Positions 8,612 to 17,148 are shown, counted from the first letter of the stretch. The stretch: 64,000 nt of DNA from Arthrobacter zhangbolii (GCF_022869865.1 NZ_CP094984.1:186001-250000); one strand, 5' to 3'. Notes: generated from the letters alone by a model not told the origin. Numbers and translations: made by a program.

Positions 8612-9106
8612 GTGAGACTCCTCAAAGTACAACCGGGCACTCTCCGCCGGTTCATGAACCTCTGGCCGCCGTTTGCCTTCACCGGCATCCGGATCATCCA
8701 CCTGGACCCGGAGTATTTCAACGTCACCGTGCGGCTGCGCGAGCACTGGTGGAACCGCAACGTGGCGGGCGTGCATTTCGGCGGGTCCCTGTTCGCAATG
8801 ACGGACCCGTTCTGGATGATGATGCTGCTGCACCATCTGGGCCGTGACCATGTTGTCTGGGACAAGGCGGCGGAGATTGACTTCGTGAAACCGGGCCGCG
8901 GGGAGCTCACCGCCCGCTTCACCCTGGACCCGGCCGACGTCGGACGCCTGCGCAAGCTCGCGGCCGGCGGGGACAAAGTGCTCGAGTGGTTCTCGGTGGA
9001 AGTGCGGGACGGTTCCAGCGAGGTCGTGGCGCGGGTCCGCAAACAGGTCTACGTGCGGTTGAAGCGCGACCGGGCGGTAGCTACGGAAGGAAACGGCAAT
9101 GAATAA
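8612..9106 (+). CDS. DUF4442 hot-dog fold protein (thioesterase-like)
   Basis: About 164 residues of the DUF4442 family, which has a hot-dog fold related to YiiD_C and PaaI thioesterases. Segments such as NVAGVHFGGSLFAMTDPFWMMMLL and DFVKPGRGELTARF match the family core. A CoA-thioester substrate is plausible but not shown. The start is uncertain: an ATG-ATG pair at 8579 lacks a ribosome site, while GTG 8612 is six bases after a TACAGT box and gives a normal N-terminus. The end overlaps the next gene by eight bases. Confidence 0.8.
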   Translation: MRLLKVQPGTLRRFMNLWPPFAFTGIRIIHLDPEYFNVTVRLREHWWNRNVAGVHFGGSLFAMTDPFWMMMLLHHLGRDHVVWDKAAEIDFVKPGRGELTARFTLDPADVGRLRKLAAGGDKVLEWFSVEVRDGSSEVVARVRKQVYVRLKRDRAVATEGNGNE

Positions 9107-9386
9107 CGCAGAGAACCCAGTGATCCCCACGGGCTGGGAGTTCCTGGTCACCGGGATTTCCGCGGCTCTGATCATCCTGCTCGTGGTCGCCGTCGTCCGG
9201 CTGGCCCGGTCGCAGGCCGTAACGGCCGCTGAACGGCTGGGCCTGCTGCTGTTCTGTCTTGTGGTTCCGCTGCTGGGGCCGGTGCTGACCCTTGCCCTGT
9301 TGCGGCGCCGGGACCAGCGGGTTGTGTCCTCTGCTGACAAGTCTTCTGCTGCCAGGCCTTCCGCGGCCAGGCGGGCCCGCCGCTAG
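9099..9386 (+). CDS. Small two-helix membrane protein (PLDc_N-like)
   Basis: A 95-residue protein with two hydrophobic helices (about residues 14-34 and 46-66). The second ends LLFCLVVPLLGPVLTLALL, resembling the PLDc_N superfamily motif found in short actinobacterial membrane proteins. The C-terminus is Arg/Ser/Ala rich and positively charged, probably cytoplasmic. GGAAACGG lies before the ATG. It overlaps the DUF4442 gene, so it is probably co-translated. Function unknown. Confidence 0.65.
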   Translation: MNNAENPVIPTGWEFLVTGISAALIILLVVAVVRLARSQAVTAAERLGLLLFCLVVPLLGPVLTLALLRRRDQRVVSSADKSSAARPSAARRARR

Positions 9387-9964
9387 AAGGTGCCCTCGGC
9401 CGGTCCCAGCAATCCGGTCAGCCGCTCCCAGCGGGAAATCTGGCAACCGTCGGTAAGGGCAAAGGATGTGTCGACTGCTTCCCCGTTCACCGTGCCCGTG
9501 ACATGAGCGCGCTGCATTCCCACGATGTTCTGCGTGCACATGGCATTCCGGTCCGCTTCGGCGAACAGCGCCGCGCCCTGCTCGGCAAGGGCTGCACACG
9601 CGGCTGCAGGGTCCGGCACGTTCGAGCCGGGAAGCGGGGCGGCGCCGTCGCACTGCAGGGTCCAGGTGTCGGTGGTGCTCTGGCCATCGGCCATAAAATC
9701 CACCGTGAGCGAGGTTGCGGCCGCACTGGCCGGCGCCGGCTGGGAGGGGGACGCCGTCGGGCCCGGAGTGCCAGCCGCGGAGGGGGAGCCGGAGGCAGAA
9801 GCAGCGTCGGAGGCAGAAGCAGGTCCGGAGGCAGACGGCGACGCCGGGTCTGCTGGCTGATTGCCTGCGTTGTCGGCACCGCAGGCGGTCAGGGCCAGCA
9901 CGGAACAGAGCAGGAGCAGCGGGACAGTGCTGCGGCGGGCACGGGTATGGCGGGCACGGATCAC
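9383..9964 (-). CDS. Lipoprotein with subtilisin-inhibitor-like (SSI) domain
   Basis: A 193-residue secreted lipoprotein. The signal peptide has Arg-rich residues 2-11, a hydrophobic core and lipobox L-T-A-C with the lipidated Cys28. Residues ~33-75 are a Ser/Ala/Pro linker. The C-terminal domain (residues ~80-190) carries the cysteine spacing and sequence of Streptomyces subtilisin inhibitor relatives (LQCDG, ACAAL, CTQNIVG, GTVNG, FALTDGC). Inhibition of an extracellular serine protease is therefore plausible. GTG 9964 is chosen for its GGAGGT site. Its stop overlaps the stop of the convergent small membrane protein gene. Confidence 0.75.
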   Translation of the reverse strand: MIRARHTRARRSTVPLLLLCSVLALTACGADNAGNQPADPASPSASGPASASDAASASGSPSAAGTPGPTASPSQPAPASAAATSLTVDFMADGQSTTDTWTLQCDGAAPLPGSNVPDPAAACAALAEQGAALFAEADRNAMCTQNIVGMQRAHVTGTVNGEAVDTSFALTDGCQISRWERLTGLLGPAEGTF

Positions 9965-10057
9965 GGTGAGACCTCCATCAGTTGGTGGCACCCAGCCTAG
10001 TTCCCCCGTCAAGGGACAGTAGTGGACCCAGGACCTGTGACCCCGGACCTCATGGGC

Positions 10058-10627
10058 TCAGCCTGGGCCGCCGGCACCGGCACCGGCGCCACCGCTACCT
10101 GCGCCGCCACCACCGCCACCGCCGCGGGCGGTCCGCGCCTGGCCCTCGAAGTACGGGCCCTGCGCCGGATAATAATCCCCGAATTCCGGCGCGGGGACGC
10201 CGTTCAGGGCTGCCTTGAGCCGGTCCAGATAGTATTCCCAGCCCGGACCGTAACTTTCGGCAGCGGCAGGGTCGGCCAGATGCTGGATGAATTCCATCCT
10301 TGTGCCTCGGGCGGCATCCTGAAGGCGGACCTCCACATCCCATGCCCCTTCGTCGTCGCCCACCAGCAGCCGCAGGAGTTCGGGAGCAACGCAGTCCCTG
10401 ACCTGCACCCGGCTCCAGGGCAATCCCTCCTCATACAGCATCTGCAGGTCAAGGGCTCCGCTATGGTCCGGGGCGGCGTTCCAGCGGCCAAACCACGCTG
10501 CCGCCTGCTCCGACTCGGTGAGGGCCGCCCAGATGTCCGCCGGCGGCACGGGAAATCCGCGGGTGAGAATCAGCTGGTAGGACTGGTCTCCGGTGCGGAG
10601 GACCCGCCCGGTTGGTTCTGGCTGCAT
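10058..10627 (-). CDS. SRPBCC (AHSA1-like) domain protein with glycine-rich tail
   Basis: A 189-residue protein. The N-terminal 150 residues follow the activator-of-Hsp90/polyketide-cyclase (SRPBCC) pattern: LTRGFPVPPADIWAALTESEQAAAWFG, a mid-domain VRLQDAARGTRMEF, and a C-terminal helix GWEYYLDRLKAALNG. The last ~25 residues are almost pure Gly/Ala. ATG 10627 has a GGAGG site; a longer open frame upstream has no such support. Ligand and role unknown; it may be a stand-alone hydrophobic-ligand or stress protein. Confidence 0.78.
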   Translation of the reverse strand: MQPEPTGRVLRTGDQSYQLILTRGFPVPPADIWAALTESEQAAAWFGRWNAAPDHSGALDLQMLYEEGLPWSRVQVRDCVAPELLRLLVGDDEGAWDVEVRLQDAARGTRMEFIQHLADPAAAESYGPGWEYYLDRLKAALNGVPAPEFGDYYPAQGPYFEGQARTARGGGGGGGAGSGGAGAGAGGPG

Positions 10628-10771
10628 GGTGATCCTCCGAGCGGTCGGCGCCGGCAGTCTGCCGCATACCGTTATCAGCTTCAGCCTCGTGAGGGGAGCC
10701 TGTAAACAGCTCCGCGCAAACAGCTCCGTGTAAACCGATCCGTACGCCGGGGCACCCCGCGGTATGCGAAA

Positions 10772-10799
10772 GGCCCCGGAGATTCCCATCTCCGGGGCC
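10772..10799 (-). terminator. Hairpin terminator after the MFS gene
   Basis: A perfect 11-bp stem (10772-10782 with 10789-10799) and 6-base loop lie 30 bases after the MFS stop, with a short TTTCGCAT beyond it on the minus strand. Confidence 0.7.
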
Positions 10800-10829
10800 C
10801 GCGGCGCGTTTCCGCACCGAAGCGCAGTA

Positions 10830-12287
10830 CTAGTGCTGCCGGGGAACCTTGACGAACGGTGCCAGCACCAGGCCGATGGTGGCCAGGATGCCGCCGATGA
10901 TGAAGGCAACGTGTGCACCCGCAAAGAGTGAGTGGGCCAGGTCCGAACCGGACTCCAGCCGCGATGCCGAGAGCAGGGACATAACGGTCACAAAGATGGT
11001 GGTGCCGATGGCGCCGCCCAGCTGCTGACCCGTGTTGAAGATGGCCGAGCCGTGCCCGTAGAGGCGGGGTTCCACGGCGGACAGCGCCGAGGAGAGCAGC
11101 CCGGTCATCAGCAGGGCCAGGCCGATGCTGAAGACAATATGGATGACCATGAATACCCGGAGTTCCGTATCGGAATCCACGGTGACATAGAGCCACTGGC
11201 CCAGCGCCAGCATGGCTGCGCCGGGGATCAGCACCGGGCGGGGGCCGAACCTGTCATAGATCCGGCCGAAGATGGGTGATACCAGCACCTGGGCAACGCC
11301 GCCGGGGAGCAGCATCAGGCCAATGCTCATTGTGCTCAGGCCGCCGCCGGTCTGCAGGATGATCGGAATAATGACCACGGTGCCCAGCAGCGTGCCCATC
11401 GCGATCATGATCATAGCGACGCTGAAGGTGAAGGTGCGGTTCCTGAACGGGGTGAGGTTCAGCAGTTCCCGGCCGGAACGTGTCAGGCGCACCTGGCGCC
11501 GGACAAAGAGAACCAGCGCTGCCAGTCCGATGACGAAGGATGCGACGGTCAGCGCCACGTTGTCGCCGGCGTGTTCGAGGCTGGAGATGCCGTAGACGAG
11601 GAAACCGAAGGCAATGGCCGAAAGGATGACGGAGAGTACATCCACCGGGAGCTTGCGGGTGGCGGACGGGATCTTTATGAAGATGATGCCCAGGATCAGG
11701 ATGACGACCGCCAGCGGCAGCATCAGCACAAAGATGTAGTGCCAGCTGAAGGAGCTGACGATCGAACCCGAGACGGTGGGGCCGATGGCCGGTCCCACCG
11801 AGATCACGATGGAGTTCAGGCCCATGATGGCGCCGCGGTTGCGTACCGGTACCAGTGTCAGGGTGGTGGTCATCAGCAGGGGCAGGACGATGGCGGTGCC
11901 GACGGCCTGGATGATGCGGGCGACGAGCAGGAAGGCGAACCCCGGAGCGAAGACCGCGATGAGGGTGCCGACCAGGAAGCTGGAGAGCGCGAAGATAAAC
12001 AGGCTGCGGGTGGTGAACCGCTGCAGCAGGTATCCCGTGGTGGGAATGACAACGGACATGGTCAGCAGGAAGCCTGTGGTCAGCCACTGGCCGGCCGCTG
12101 CCGAGACCTCAAAGTCCGCCATGATCGATGGCAGGGCCACGGTCAGGACGGTCTCATTCAGGATCATCAGGAAGGCCGCCAGGGCCAGGGCTCCGATGAT
12201 TCCGGTGAGTTGCTTGGTGGAGAGTGCGGGCGCCTCGGCGGCGTGCGGCTTTTCCCCTGCTGTTGCTGCGGAGCTTGCTTGGCTCAA
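10830..12287 (-). CDS. DHA2-family drug/proton antiporter (MFS, EmrB/QacA type)
   Basis: A 485-residue multidrug efflux carrier with about 14 transmembrane segments. Motif D1 is ILNETVLTVALPSI in helix 1, the motif-A region lies after helix 2, and motif C is SVGPAIGPTVSGSI in helix 5. These define the DHA2 branch. The start is taken as TTG 12287 because AGGAAGAGGAAG lies directly upstream; an upstream GTG would add 14 residues and would run into the operator. It is divergent from a TetR gene, which probably represses it through the long palindrome between them. Exported compounds are unknown. Confidence 0.9.
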   Translation of the reverse strand: MSQASSAATAGEKPHAAEAPALSTKQLTGIIGALALAAFLMILNETVLTVALPSIMADFEVSAAAGQWLTTGFLLTMSVVIPTTGYLLQRFTTRSLFIFALSSFLVGTLIAVFAPGFAFLLVARIIQAVGTAIVLPLLMTTTLTLVPVRNRGAIMGLNSIVISVGPAIGPTVSGSIVSSFSWHYIFVLMLPLAVVILILGIIFIKIPSATRKLPVDVLSVILSAIAFGFLVYGISSLEHAGDNVALTVASFVIGLAALVLFVRRQVRLTRSGRELLNLTPFRNRTFTFSVAMIMIAMGTLLGTVVIIPIILQTGGGLSTMSIGLMLLPGGVAQVLVSPIFGRIYDRFGPRPVLIPGAAMLALGQWLYVTVDSDTELRVFMVIHIVFSIGLALLMTGLLSSALSAVEPRLYGHGSAIFNTGQQLGGAIGTTIFVTVMSLLSASRLESGSDLAHSLFAGAHVAFIIGGILATIGLVLAPFVKVPRQH

Positions 12288-12320
12288 AACTTCCTCTTCC
12301 TGGTGGAGTGAACTGCAAGA

Positions 12321-12373
12321 TTCTGTCACAGACTGCCAGGTTTGATGTCAGAACCTGGCAGAATGTGACAGAA
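12321..12373. promoter_or_regulatory. Long palindromic operator between MFS pump and TetR genes
   Basis: Two 22-base arms (12321-12342 and 12352-12373) are inverted repeats of each other with two mismatches, around a 9-base centre. Each arm contains TGTCACA/TGTGACA and TGCCAGG/CCTGGCA. It lies in the 142-base divergent promoter region, so it is the likely binding site of the TetR protein, perhaps as two dimers. Confidence 0.8.
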
Positions 12374-12429
12374 AACAAGTCAGGTCCCAGCGCTCGCGGC
12401 ATGGCAAAGTAGAAGTAAGGAAAGCCGAG

Positions 12430-13032
12430 GTGACTGGTATGGGAGTACGCGCGGAACGCAAGGCGGCAACGCGGAGAGATATCCAGGCGGCGGCGCTGGA
12501 CCTCATTGAGGCTGCCGGGCTGGAAGCGACCACTGTGGCGCAGATAGCGGAGCGTGCCGGAGTTTCCGAACGGACATTCTTCCGGTACTACGTCTCCAAG
12601 GAAGCTGCCGCCCTGCCGGGCCAGGATGAACTGATCGAGGCGTTGGTGGGACGGGATCTGGCCCGGAACATGTCCCCGGCACAGATCAGGGATGAGCTGA
12701 TGGATGTCTGCCGGGCACAGTTTGCCCATGAACTGGAGAACTACGAGTTCCTGCAGATCTCCCGCCTGGTGCTGCGTGAGCCGAAGATCCTGCAGATGGT
12801 CAGGCGCCAGGAGCTTCAGCTCGTGACCGAACTCAGCAACTCCCTGATGGAGCGGAAGCTGCTGGACAGGATGCAGTCGCTGCTGGTGGCGGAAGTCATT
12901 GCGTGCACGTGGCGGGTGGCCTGGCAGTGTTTTGCCCACGAGCAGGACGCCGGCGCTGATGCGGACCCGGCCGAGCTGTATGAACGCGCGGTGGCCGACC
13001 TGTCCGAGATCGCCTCACCGCTCGGTCGGTAG
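12430..13032 (+). CDS. TetR family transcriptional regulator
   Basis: A 200-residue regulator with a TetR helix-turn-helix at residues ~15-60: TRRDIQAAALDLIEAAG, then TVAQIAERAGVSERTFFRYY. The C-terminal ligand domain is of the MftR-like type seen in many actinobacterial repressors. GTG 12430 has AAGGAAAG upstream; ATG 12439, three codons later and preceded by GAGGTG, is equally possible. It is divergent from the DHA2 pump gene and most likely represses it and itself through the intergenic palindrome. Confidence 0.92.
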   Translation: MTGMGVRAERKAATRRDIQAAALDLIEAAGLEATTVAQIAERAGVSERTFFRYYVSKEAAALPGQDELIEALVGRDLARNMSPAQIRDELMDVCRAQFAHELENYEFLQISRLVLREPKILQMVRRQELQLVTELSNSLMERKLLDRMQSLLVAEVIACTWRVAWQCFAHEQDAGADADPAELYERAVADLSEIASPLGR

Positions 13033-13950
13033 CTCCGTACACGCCGCCAGGGCCGTCAGGATGCGGGTCCGCAACTGCTGTGATTCCTCGGCAAATGCCC
13101 GTTGGGCCGCCGCGTACTCCGCCCTCCCCTGTGGTGTTTCCACCTGGATGGGTTCATATCCCCAGTCCGCCAGGTCATAGGGAGAGGCCTGCATGTCCAT
13201 GGCCCTGATGCGCCAGGACAGCTCGAAGCAGTCCATCACCAGTTCGCTGGGCAGCAGCGGCACCAGCTTGTACGCCCACTTGTACAGGTCCATGTTCGCG
13301 TGCAGGCAGCCGGGCTGTTCCAGGTCCCGCTGGTTTTCGCGGGTAGGGGTGAGCTCGTTCAGCGGAACGGCTTCAGGAGTGTAGAACCGGAACGCATCAA
13401 AATGGGTGCAGCGGATTTTGCTGCGCTCCACCAGCTCGTCAGTTCCCTGGGGCCCGAGCCGCAGCTGCAGATAGTCATGCCGGATCCCGTTGTCCTCGGA
13501 CTTGTACGCCATGGCCCACTCATGCATGCCGAAACACCCCAGCACCGGTTTCCGTGCGGCCGTGCGGGAGAGCAGCATCGCGGTAAACGCTGCGGCGTCG
13601 CCGCGTGCAGCGGCAAAGGCGGCAACGTCCACGGTGACCGCCGGTGTCCCGGCATCCAGGCCGGCTGCGGCAGCTTCGTCCGCGGTGAGGGTGCGGTAAA
13701 ACTTCCAGCCTGCCCGCTCGGCGGCAGCCTCCCCGGTCAGGACGACGCCGGCGCCCGGGTGCCAGCGCAGCAGCTGGCCGGGCTTCTGGGAATAGTAGGT
13801 GAAAAGAAAATCCTCCACGGGGTGCTTCCGCCCCGCAGAGCGGCGCTCCAGGTATCCCTCGGTAAAGGGGCGGACCCTGGCCTCGTGGGCGGCCTGGCGC
13901 GCGCGCCAGTGCTCCTGGGGCAGGACGGCAGGGGCTACTGAAACGCTCAC
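13015..13950 (-). CDS. Protein annotated in relatives as 3-methyladenine DNA glycosylase
   Basis: A 311-residue soluble protein of a family conserved in actinobacteria and usually labelled '3-methyladenine DNA glycosylase'. Conserved-looking segments include HPVEDFLFTYYSQKPGQLLRWHPG (residues ~43-66), FGMHEWAMAYKSE, RHDYLQLRLG, and FDAFRFYTPEA followed by QRDLEQPGCLHANMDLYKW. I see no helix-hairpin-helix of the AlkA/Tag type, so the enzymatic label should be treated with care. The 3' end overlaps the TetR gene end by 18 bases. Confidence 0.7.
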   Translation of the reverse strand: MSVSVAPAVLPQEHWRARQAAHEARVRPFTEGYLERRSAGRKHPVEDFLFTYYSQKPGQLLRWHPGAGVVLTGEAAAERAGWKFYRTLTADEAAAAGLDAGTPAVTVDVAAFAAARGDAAAFTAMLLSRTAARKPVLGCFGMHEWAMAYKSEDNGIRHDYLQLRLGPQGTDELVERSKIRCTHFDAFRFYTPEAVPLNELTPTRENQRDLEQPGCLHANMDLYKWAYKLVPLLPSELVMDCFELSWRIRAMDMQASPYDLADWGYEPIQVETPQGRAEYAAAQRAFAEESQQLRTRILTALAACTELPTER

Positions 13951-14001
13951 GGGTCCATTATCCCGCCCGCAGCAGTTCCCGCAGCCCCTGCCCGCATGGA
14001 C

Positions 14002-16074
14002 CTAGCGCACCGGTGCCGGGCTCCGGTCGGCGTCGCCGTCGTCCGCGCGCTCGCCGTCGTCTGCCCGCTCGCCGGTGCCAGGCACCGAACGTTCGCTGCC
14101 GGCTTCCTCAGCAGCGCCTTCGGCGGTCCAGCCGTCAGCGTATTCACCGGATTCATAGTTGTAATCCACCGGCCGGCCTTCCTCATCGGTGCGTTGGTAC
14201 CAGTCAGTGACGGTGGTGTCATAGGAGTCGAAGCCGGCGCCGGCACCTTCACCGTCCGCTGCCTTTTCGACGGTAATGGCGAAGTTGTCACCGTGTTCGT
14301 CAATGCCGGCCCGTACCGCGTTTTCCAGTGCGTGGGCGGCGTACTCCCTGCGGATGATCAGTGGATCGGTGTGCAGGTCCTTGGTGAACGCCACCATCAT
14401 CAGCAGCAGGATCACCGCGAACGGCAGCGCCGAGACAATGATCAGGTTCTGCAGCCCCTCCAGGGCGGTGTTTCCGCCGACCAGCAGCATCACCACGGCA
14501 ATGCCCATCATGGCCAGGCCCCAGAACACGGTGACCTTGCGGTCCGGCACGGGCTTGCCCCGCTGGGACAGGGTGCCCATGACCAGTGAGGCGGAGTCCG
14601 CAGAGGTAATAAAGAAGATCGCAATGCAGAACATGGCCAGGAACGGGGTGAACTGGCTCAGCGGCAGCCCGTTCAGGACCTGGAAGAAGAGGTCCTGCGG
14701 TGAGGTGTCAATGTTGATGCCGGGCTGGCCCTGGGTGCGCATCCAGATGGCCGTGCCGCCGAAGATGCCGAAGGCGAGGATGCAGACCAGGGTGGGCATC
14801 ACCAGGGCGTACTGGACGTATTCACGCAGCGTGCGGCCGCGGGAAATCCGGGCCAGGAAGATACCGACAAACGGGGACCAGGAAATCCACCAGGCCCAGT
14901 AGAAGACCGTCCAGGACTCGGAAAAGGCCGCCGACTCCTCGCCCCAGGAGGGCCCCTTGCTCATCATGTTCAGGACTTCGGAGAAGTAGGTGCTCACGGA
15001 GGAGGGAATCATGTTCAGCAGGAACAGTGTGGGGCCGGCCAGGAAAATGAACACCGCCAGCACCAGGGCCAGTGACATGTTGATGTTGGAGAGCCAGCGG
15101 ATGCCGCGGCCGACGCCCGAAACGGCGGAAGCAATAAACGCGGCAGTGAGGATCGCGATGATGCCGATCAGAGCCGCGTTGGGCAGCCGGCCGATGCCCC
15201 CGACAATCTCGACCCCGCGCCCGATCTGCAGGGCGCCGATGCCCAGGGAGGCTGCCGTACCGAAGAGGGTCGCAACAATGGCGAACATATCGATGGCCCG
15301 GCCCGGCAGGCCCTCGGTGCGGTTACGGCCCAGCAGCGGGGTGAAAATCGAACTCATCAGCGGCACCCGGCCGCGACGGTATGAGCCGTAGGCCACGGCG
15401 GCGCCGACCAGGGCATAGATGGCCCAGGCATGGAAACCCCAGTGGAAGTAGGACTGGGCCATCGCCTGGTGCATGGCTTCAGCGGTCTCCGGTTCCGCAG
15501 TGCCCGGCGGCGGTGAGAGGTAGTAGGTCAGCGGCTCATAGGGGCCGAAGAAAAACAGGCCGATTCCCACGCCGGCCGAAAACATCATGGCGATCCAGGA
15601 GAACTTGGAGTACTCCGGTTTCTCGCCGTCCACGCCCAGCGGGATTTTGCCGTAACGGCTGAAACCCACAAAAAGCATAAAGATCACAATGACGGCAATC
15701 AGGGCATTAAACAGCCAGCCGGTATTGTCCACCACCCAGGCCAGGGCGACATCCGAGACGGCCTTGAGGCTTTCCGTGGAGAGTATCCCCCAACCCACGA
15801 AGCCCAGGATCAGAGTGGCTGCCACACCGAACACCAGACGGTCGGTGCCGTAGCGCACCCTTTGCTCGTCCACGCCGATGCCCGGTACAAGGCCCGGATG
15901 CATGTCATGCGGATACCGCGGTTCCCGGCGCAGGACCTTGGCGGCACGTTCGCGTACTGTCGGTTTCGGTTTGCCGCTGCCCGGTTCCGGGGGTTGCTGC
16001 TTCCCTGTTCCGGAGCCGCTCACTCGCTCGGAATCGTTCGGATCGTGCTGCTGGTGTGCTGGCCGTGTTGCCAC
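14002..16074 (-). CDS. BCCT family betaine/carnitine/choline transporter
   Basis: A 690-residue secondary transporter with 12 predicted helices, importing compatible solutes such as glycine betaine. The family core is clear: FSWIAMMFSAGVGIGLFFFGPYEPL with the glycine-rich stretch, and the substrate-binding helix region ESWTVFYWAWWISWSPFVGIFLARISRGRTLRE. The N-terminal 75 residues are polar with many charged residues. The C-terminal ~120 residues are highly acidic (repeated ADDGERADDG). Cytoplasmic termini of this kind act in osmosensing in BetP-like carriers; applying that here is inference. GAGAAGAG precedes the ATG. Confidence 0.95.
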   Translation of the reverse strand: MATRPAHQQHDPNDSERVSGSGTGKQQPPEPGSGKPKPTVRERAAKVLRREPRYPHDMHPGLVPGIGVDEQRVRYGTDRLVFGVAATLILGFVGWGILSTESLKAVSDVALAWVVDNTGWLFNALIAVIVIFMLFVGFSRYGKIPLGVDGEKPEYSKFSWIAMMFSAGVGIGLFFFGPYEPLTYYLSPPPGTAEPETAEAMHQAMAQSYFHWGFHAWAIYALVGAAVAYGSYRRGRVPLMSSIFTPLLGRNRTEGLPGRAIDMFAIVATLFGTAASLGIGALQIGRGVEIVGGIGRLPNAALIGIIAILTAAFIASAVSGVGRGIRWLSNINMSLALVLAVFIFLAGPTLFLLNMIPSSVSTYFSEVLNMMSKGPSWGEESAAFSESWTVFYWAWWISWSPFVGIFLARISRGRTLREYVQYALVMPTLVCILAFGIFGGTAIWMRTQGQPGINIDTSPQDLFFQVLNGLPLSQFTPFLAMFCIAIFFITSADSASLVMGTLSQRGKPVPDRKVTVFWGLAMMGIAVVMLLVGGNTALEGLQNLIIVSALPFAVILLLMMVAFTKDLHTDPLIIRREYAAHALENAVRAGIDEHGDNFAITVEKAADGEGAGAGFDSYDTTVTDWYQRTDEEGRPVDYNYESGEYADGWTAEGAAEEAGSERSVPGTGERADDGERADDGDADRSPAPVR

Positions 16075-16284
16075 GTGACTCTTCTCCTCGGGGGCGCTGT
16101 GCGGCGCCCTTGGGTGTGCGCTAAGCAGGACCTTAGGGAGAATAGTGGCGCTTCCGGATCAATTCCAACCGACTTTTCCGCATGCCGGAAAATGTGGGTT
16201 GTATATATCACACATCAATTGTTACCGGTTTGTAGCCATTTTCAGACTATCGTTTCGAATATTTTGATAGGCGGAATTCTGCTG

Positions 16285-16755
16285 CTACGGGGCGGATGCC
16301 GGAGCGGCCTGCGCGGCGGAAATCAGCCGGTGCATGCTGCGGTTGAGCTCTTCGACCTCGGTGCGGTCCAGGCCCAGGCGATCCATCATGGTTCCGGGAA
16401 CCTCCAGTGCCGCAGCACGCAGGGCCTGGCCGGCGTCCGTGAGCTTGACGGCGAGTGCCCGGTCATCGCCCGGCGCGCGGTCCCGGCTCACCAGGCCGGC
16501 GGCCTCCAGGCGTTTGAGCATGGGGGAGAGGGTGGCCGGTTCCATCAGGAGGGTCTCGCTCAGGTCGCGGACCCGGCGCGGGCTCTCTTCCCAGAGTGCG
16601 AGCATCAGCAGGTACTGGGGGTGGGTCAGCCCAAGACGCTCCAGTACCGGCTTGTAGGCACCCACCACGGAGCGGGAGGCGACCGAGAGCGCGAAGCAAA
16701 GCTGGCGCTCGAGCAGCAGGTCATCTTCTGCGGAAGGAGCTGTATTGATTGCCAT
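16285..16755 (-). CDS. OhrR-type MarR regulator (organic peroxide sensor)
   Basis: A 156-residue winged-helix MarR regulator. LERQLCFALSVASRSVVGAYKP (residues 15-36) matches the OhrR N-terminus, with the peroxide-sensing cysteine at Cys20. The recognition helix region is PRRVRDLSETLLMEPATLSPMLKRLEAAGLVSR, and the wing carries DDRALAVKLT. OhrR normally represses the peroxidase gene ohr, but the divergent gene here is a small unknown protein. The intergenic TTAGTGCACTAA site is a likely operator. Confidence 0.88.
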   Translation of the reverse strand: MAINTAPSAEDDLLLERQLCFALSVASRSVVGAYKPVLERLGLTHPQYLLMLALWEESPRRVRDLSETLLMEPATLSPMLKRLEAAGLVSRDRAPGDDRALAVKLTDAGQALRAAALEVPGTMMDRLGLDRTEVEELNRSMHRLISAAQAAPASAP

Positions 16756-16795
16756 GACGCGCCCCTTTGGGTAGGCAGGTGGGTGGTGAAACAGA

Positions 16796-16826
16796 TAGTT
16801 AGTGCACTAATTATTAGCGTACTATA
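16796..16826. promoter_or_regulatory. Palindromic operator for the OhrR/MarR regulator
   Basis: The sequence holds the perfect 12-bp palindrome TTAGTGCACTAA (16799-16810), followed by a related imperfect one, TAGCGTACTA (16815-16824). It is an AT-rich island in the divergent promoter between the regulator and the small gene at 16858. Position and symmetry fit a MarR-type operator. Confidence 0.7.
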
Positions 16827-16857
16827 GAGCCAGAATCCCGTCGGAGAGGTAAGCAGC

Positions 16858-17073
16858 ATGGTTGAGAAGGAAAGCTTCGTATCCCGATTTATGCGGGCCA
16901 CGGGCAAGGTGCGGCTGATTTTCGGGCCCGCGCAGCAGGGTTCCCTGGACCATCCGATGACTGAGGAAAACAAGGCGCTGCTCAAGTCACAGCAGGAGCA
17001 GGAAAAGGCCATGTGGGAAACCGTCACCCGGGCCGACGGCAGCAGCTACATCGTCTCCCGCAAGCCGGAATAG
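16858..17073 (+). CDS. Small hypothetical protein under probable OhrR/MarR control
   Basis: A 71-residue soluble protein, charged and helical (KALLKSQQEQEKAMWE), ending SSYIVSRKPE. AGAGGTAAGCAGC precedes the ATG. I do not recognise a function; similar short proteins seem widespread in Micrococcaceae (inference). It is divergent from the OhrR-type regulator and shares its operator region, so peroxide-inducible expression is plausible. It ends at a strong bidirectional hairpin. Confidence 0.7.
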   Translation: MVEKESFVSRFMRATGKVRLIFGPAQQGSLDHPMTEENKALLKSQQEQEKAMWETVTRADGSSYIVSRKPE

Positions 17074-17100
17074 CGGACAACAGCACCGTATGCCAGAACG

Positions 17101-17136
17101 GAAAGAGGCCGGCACCCTTGGGTGCCGGCCTCTTTC
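17101..17136. terminator. Bidirectional hairpin terminator
   Basis: A perfect 17-bp stem (17101-17117 with 17120-17136) with a TT turn. CTTTCTC follows the stem on the plus strand and its complement lies on the minus strand. It sits between the convergent small gene and aspartate kinase and serves both. Confidence 0.85.
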
Positions 17137-17148
17137 TCTGATGTCTGC

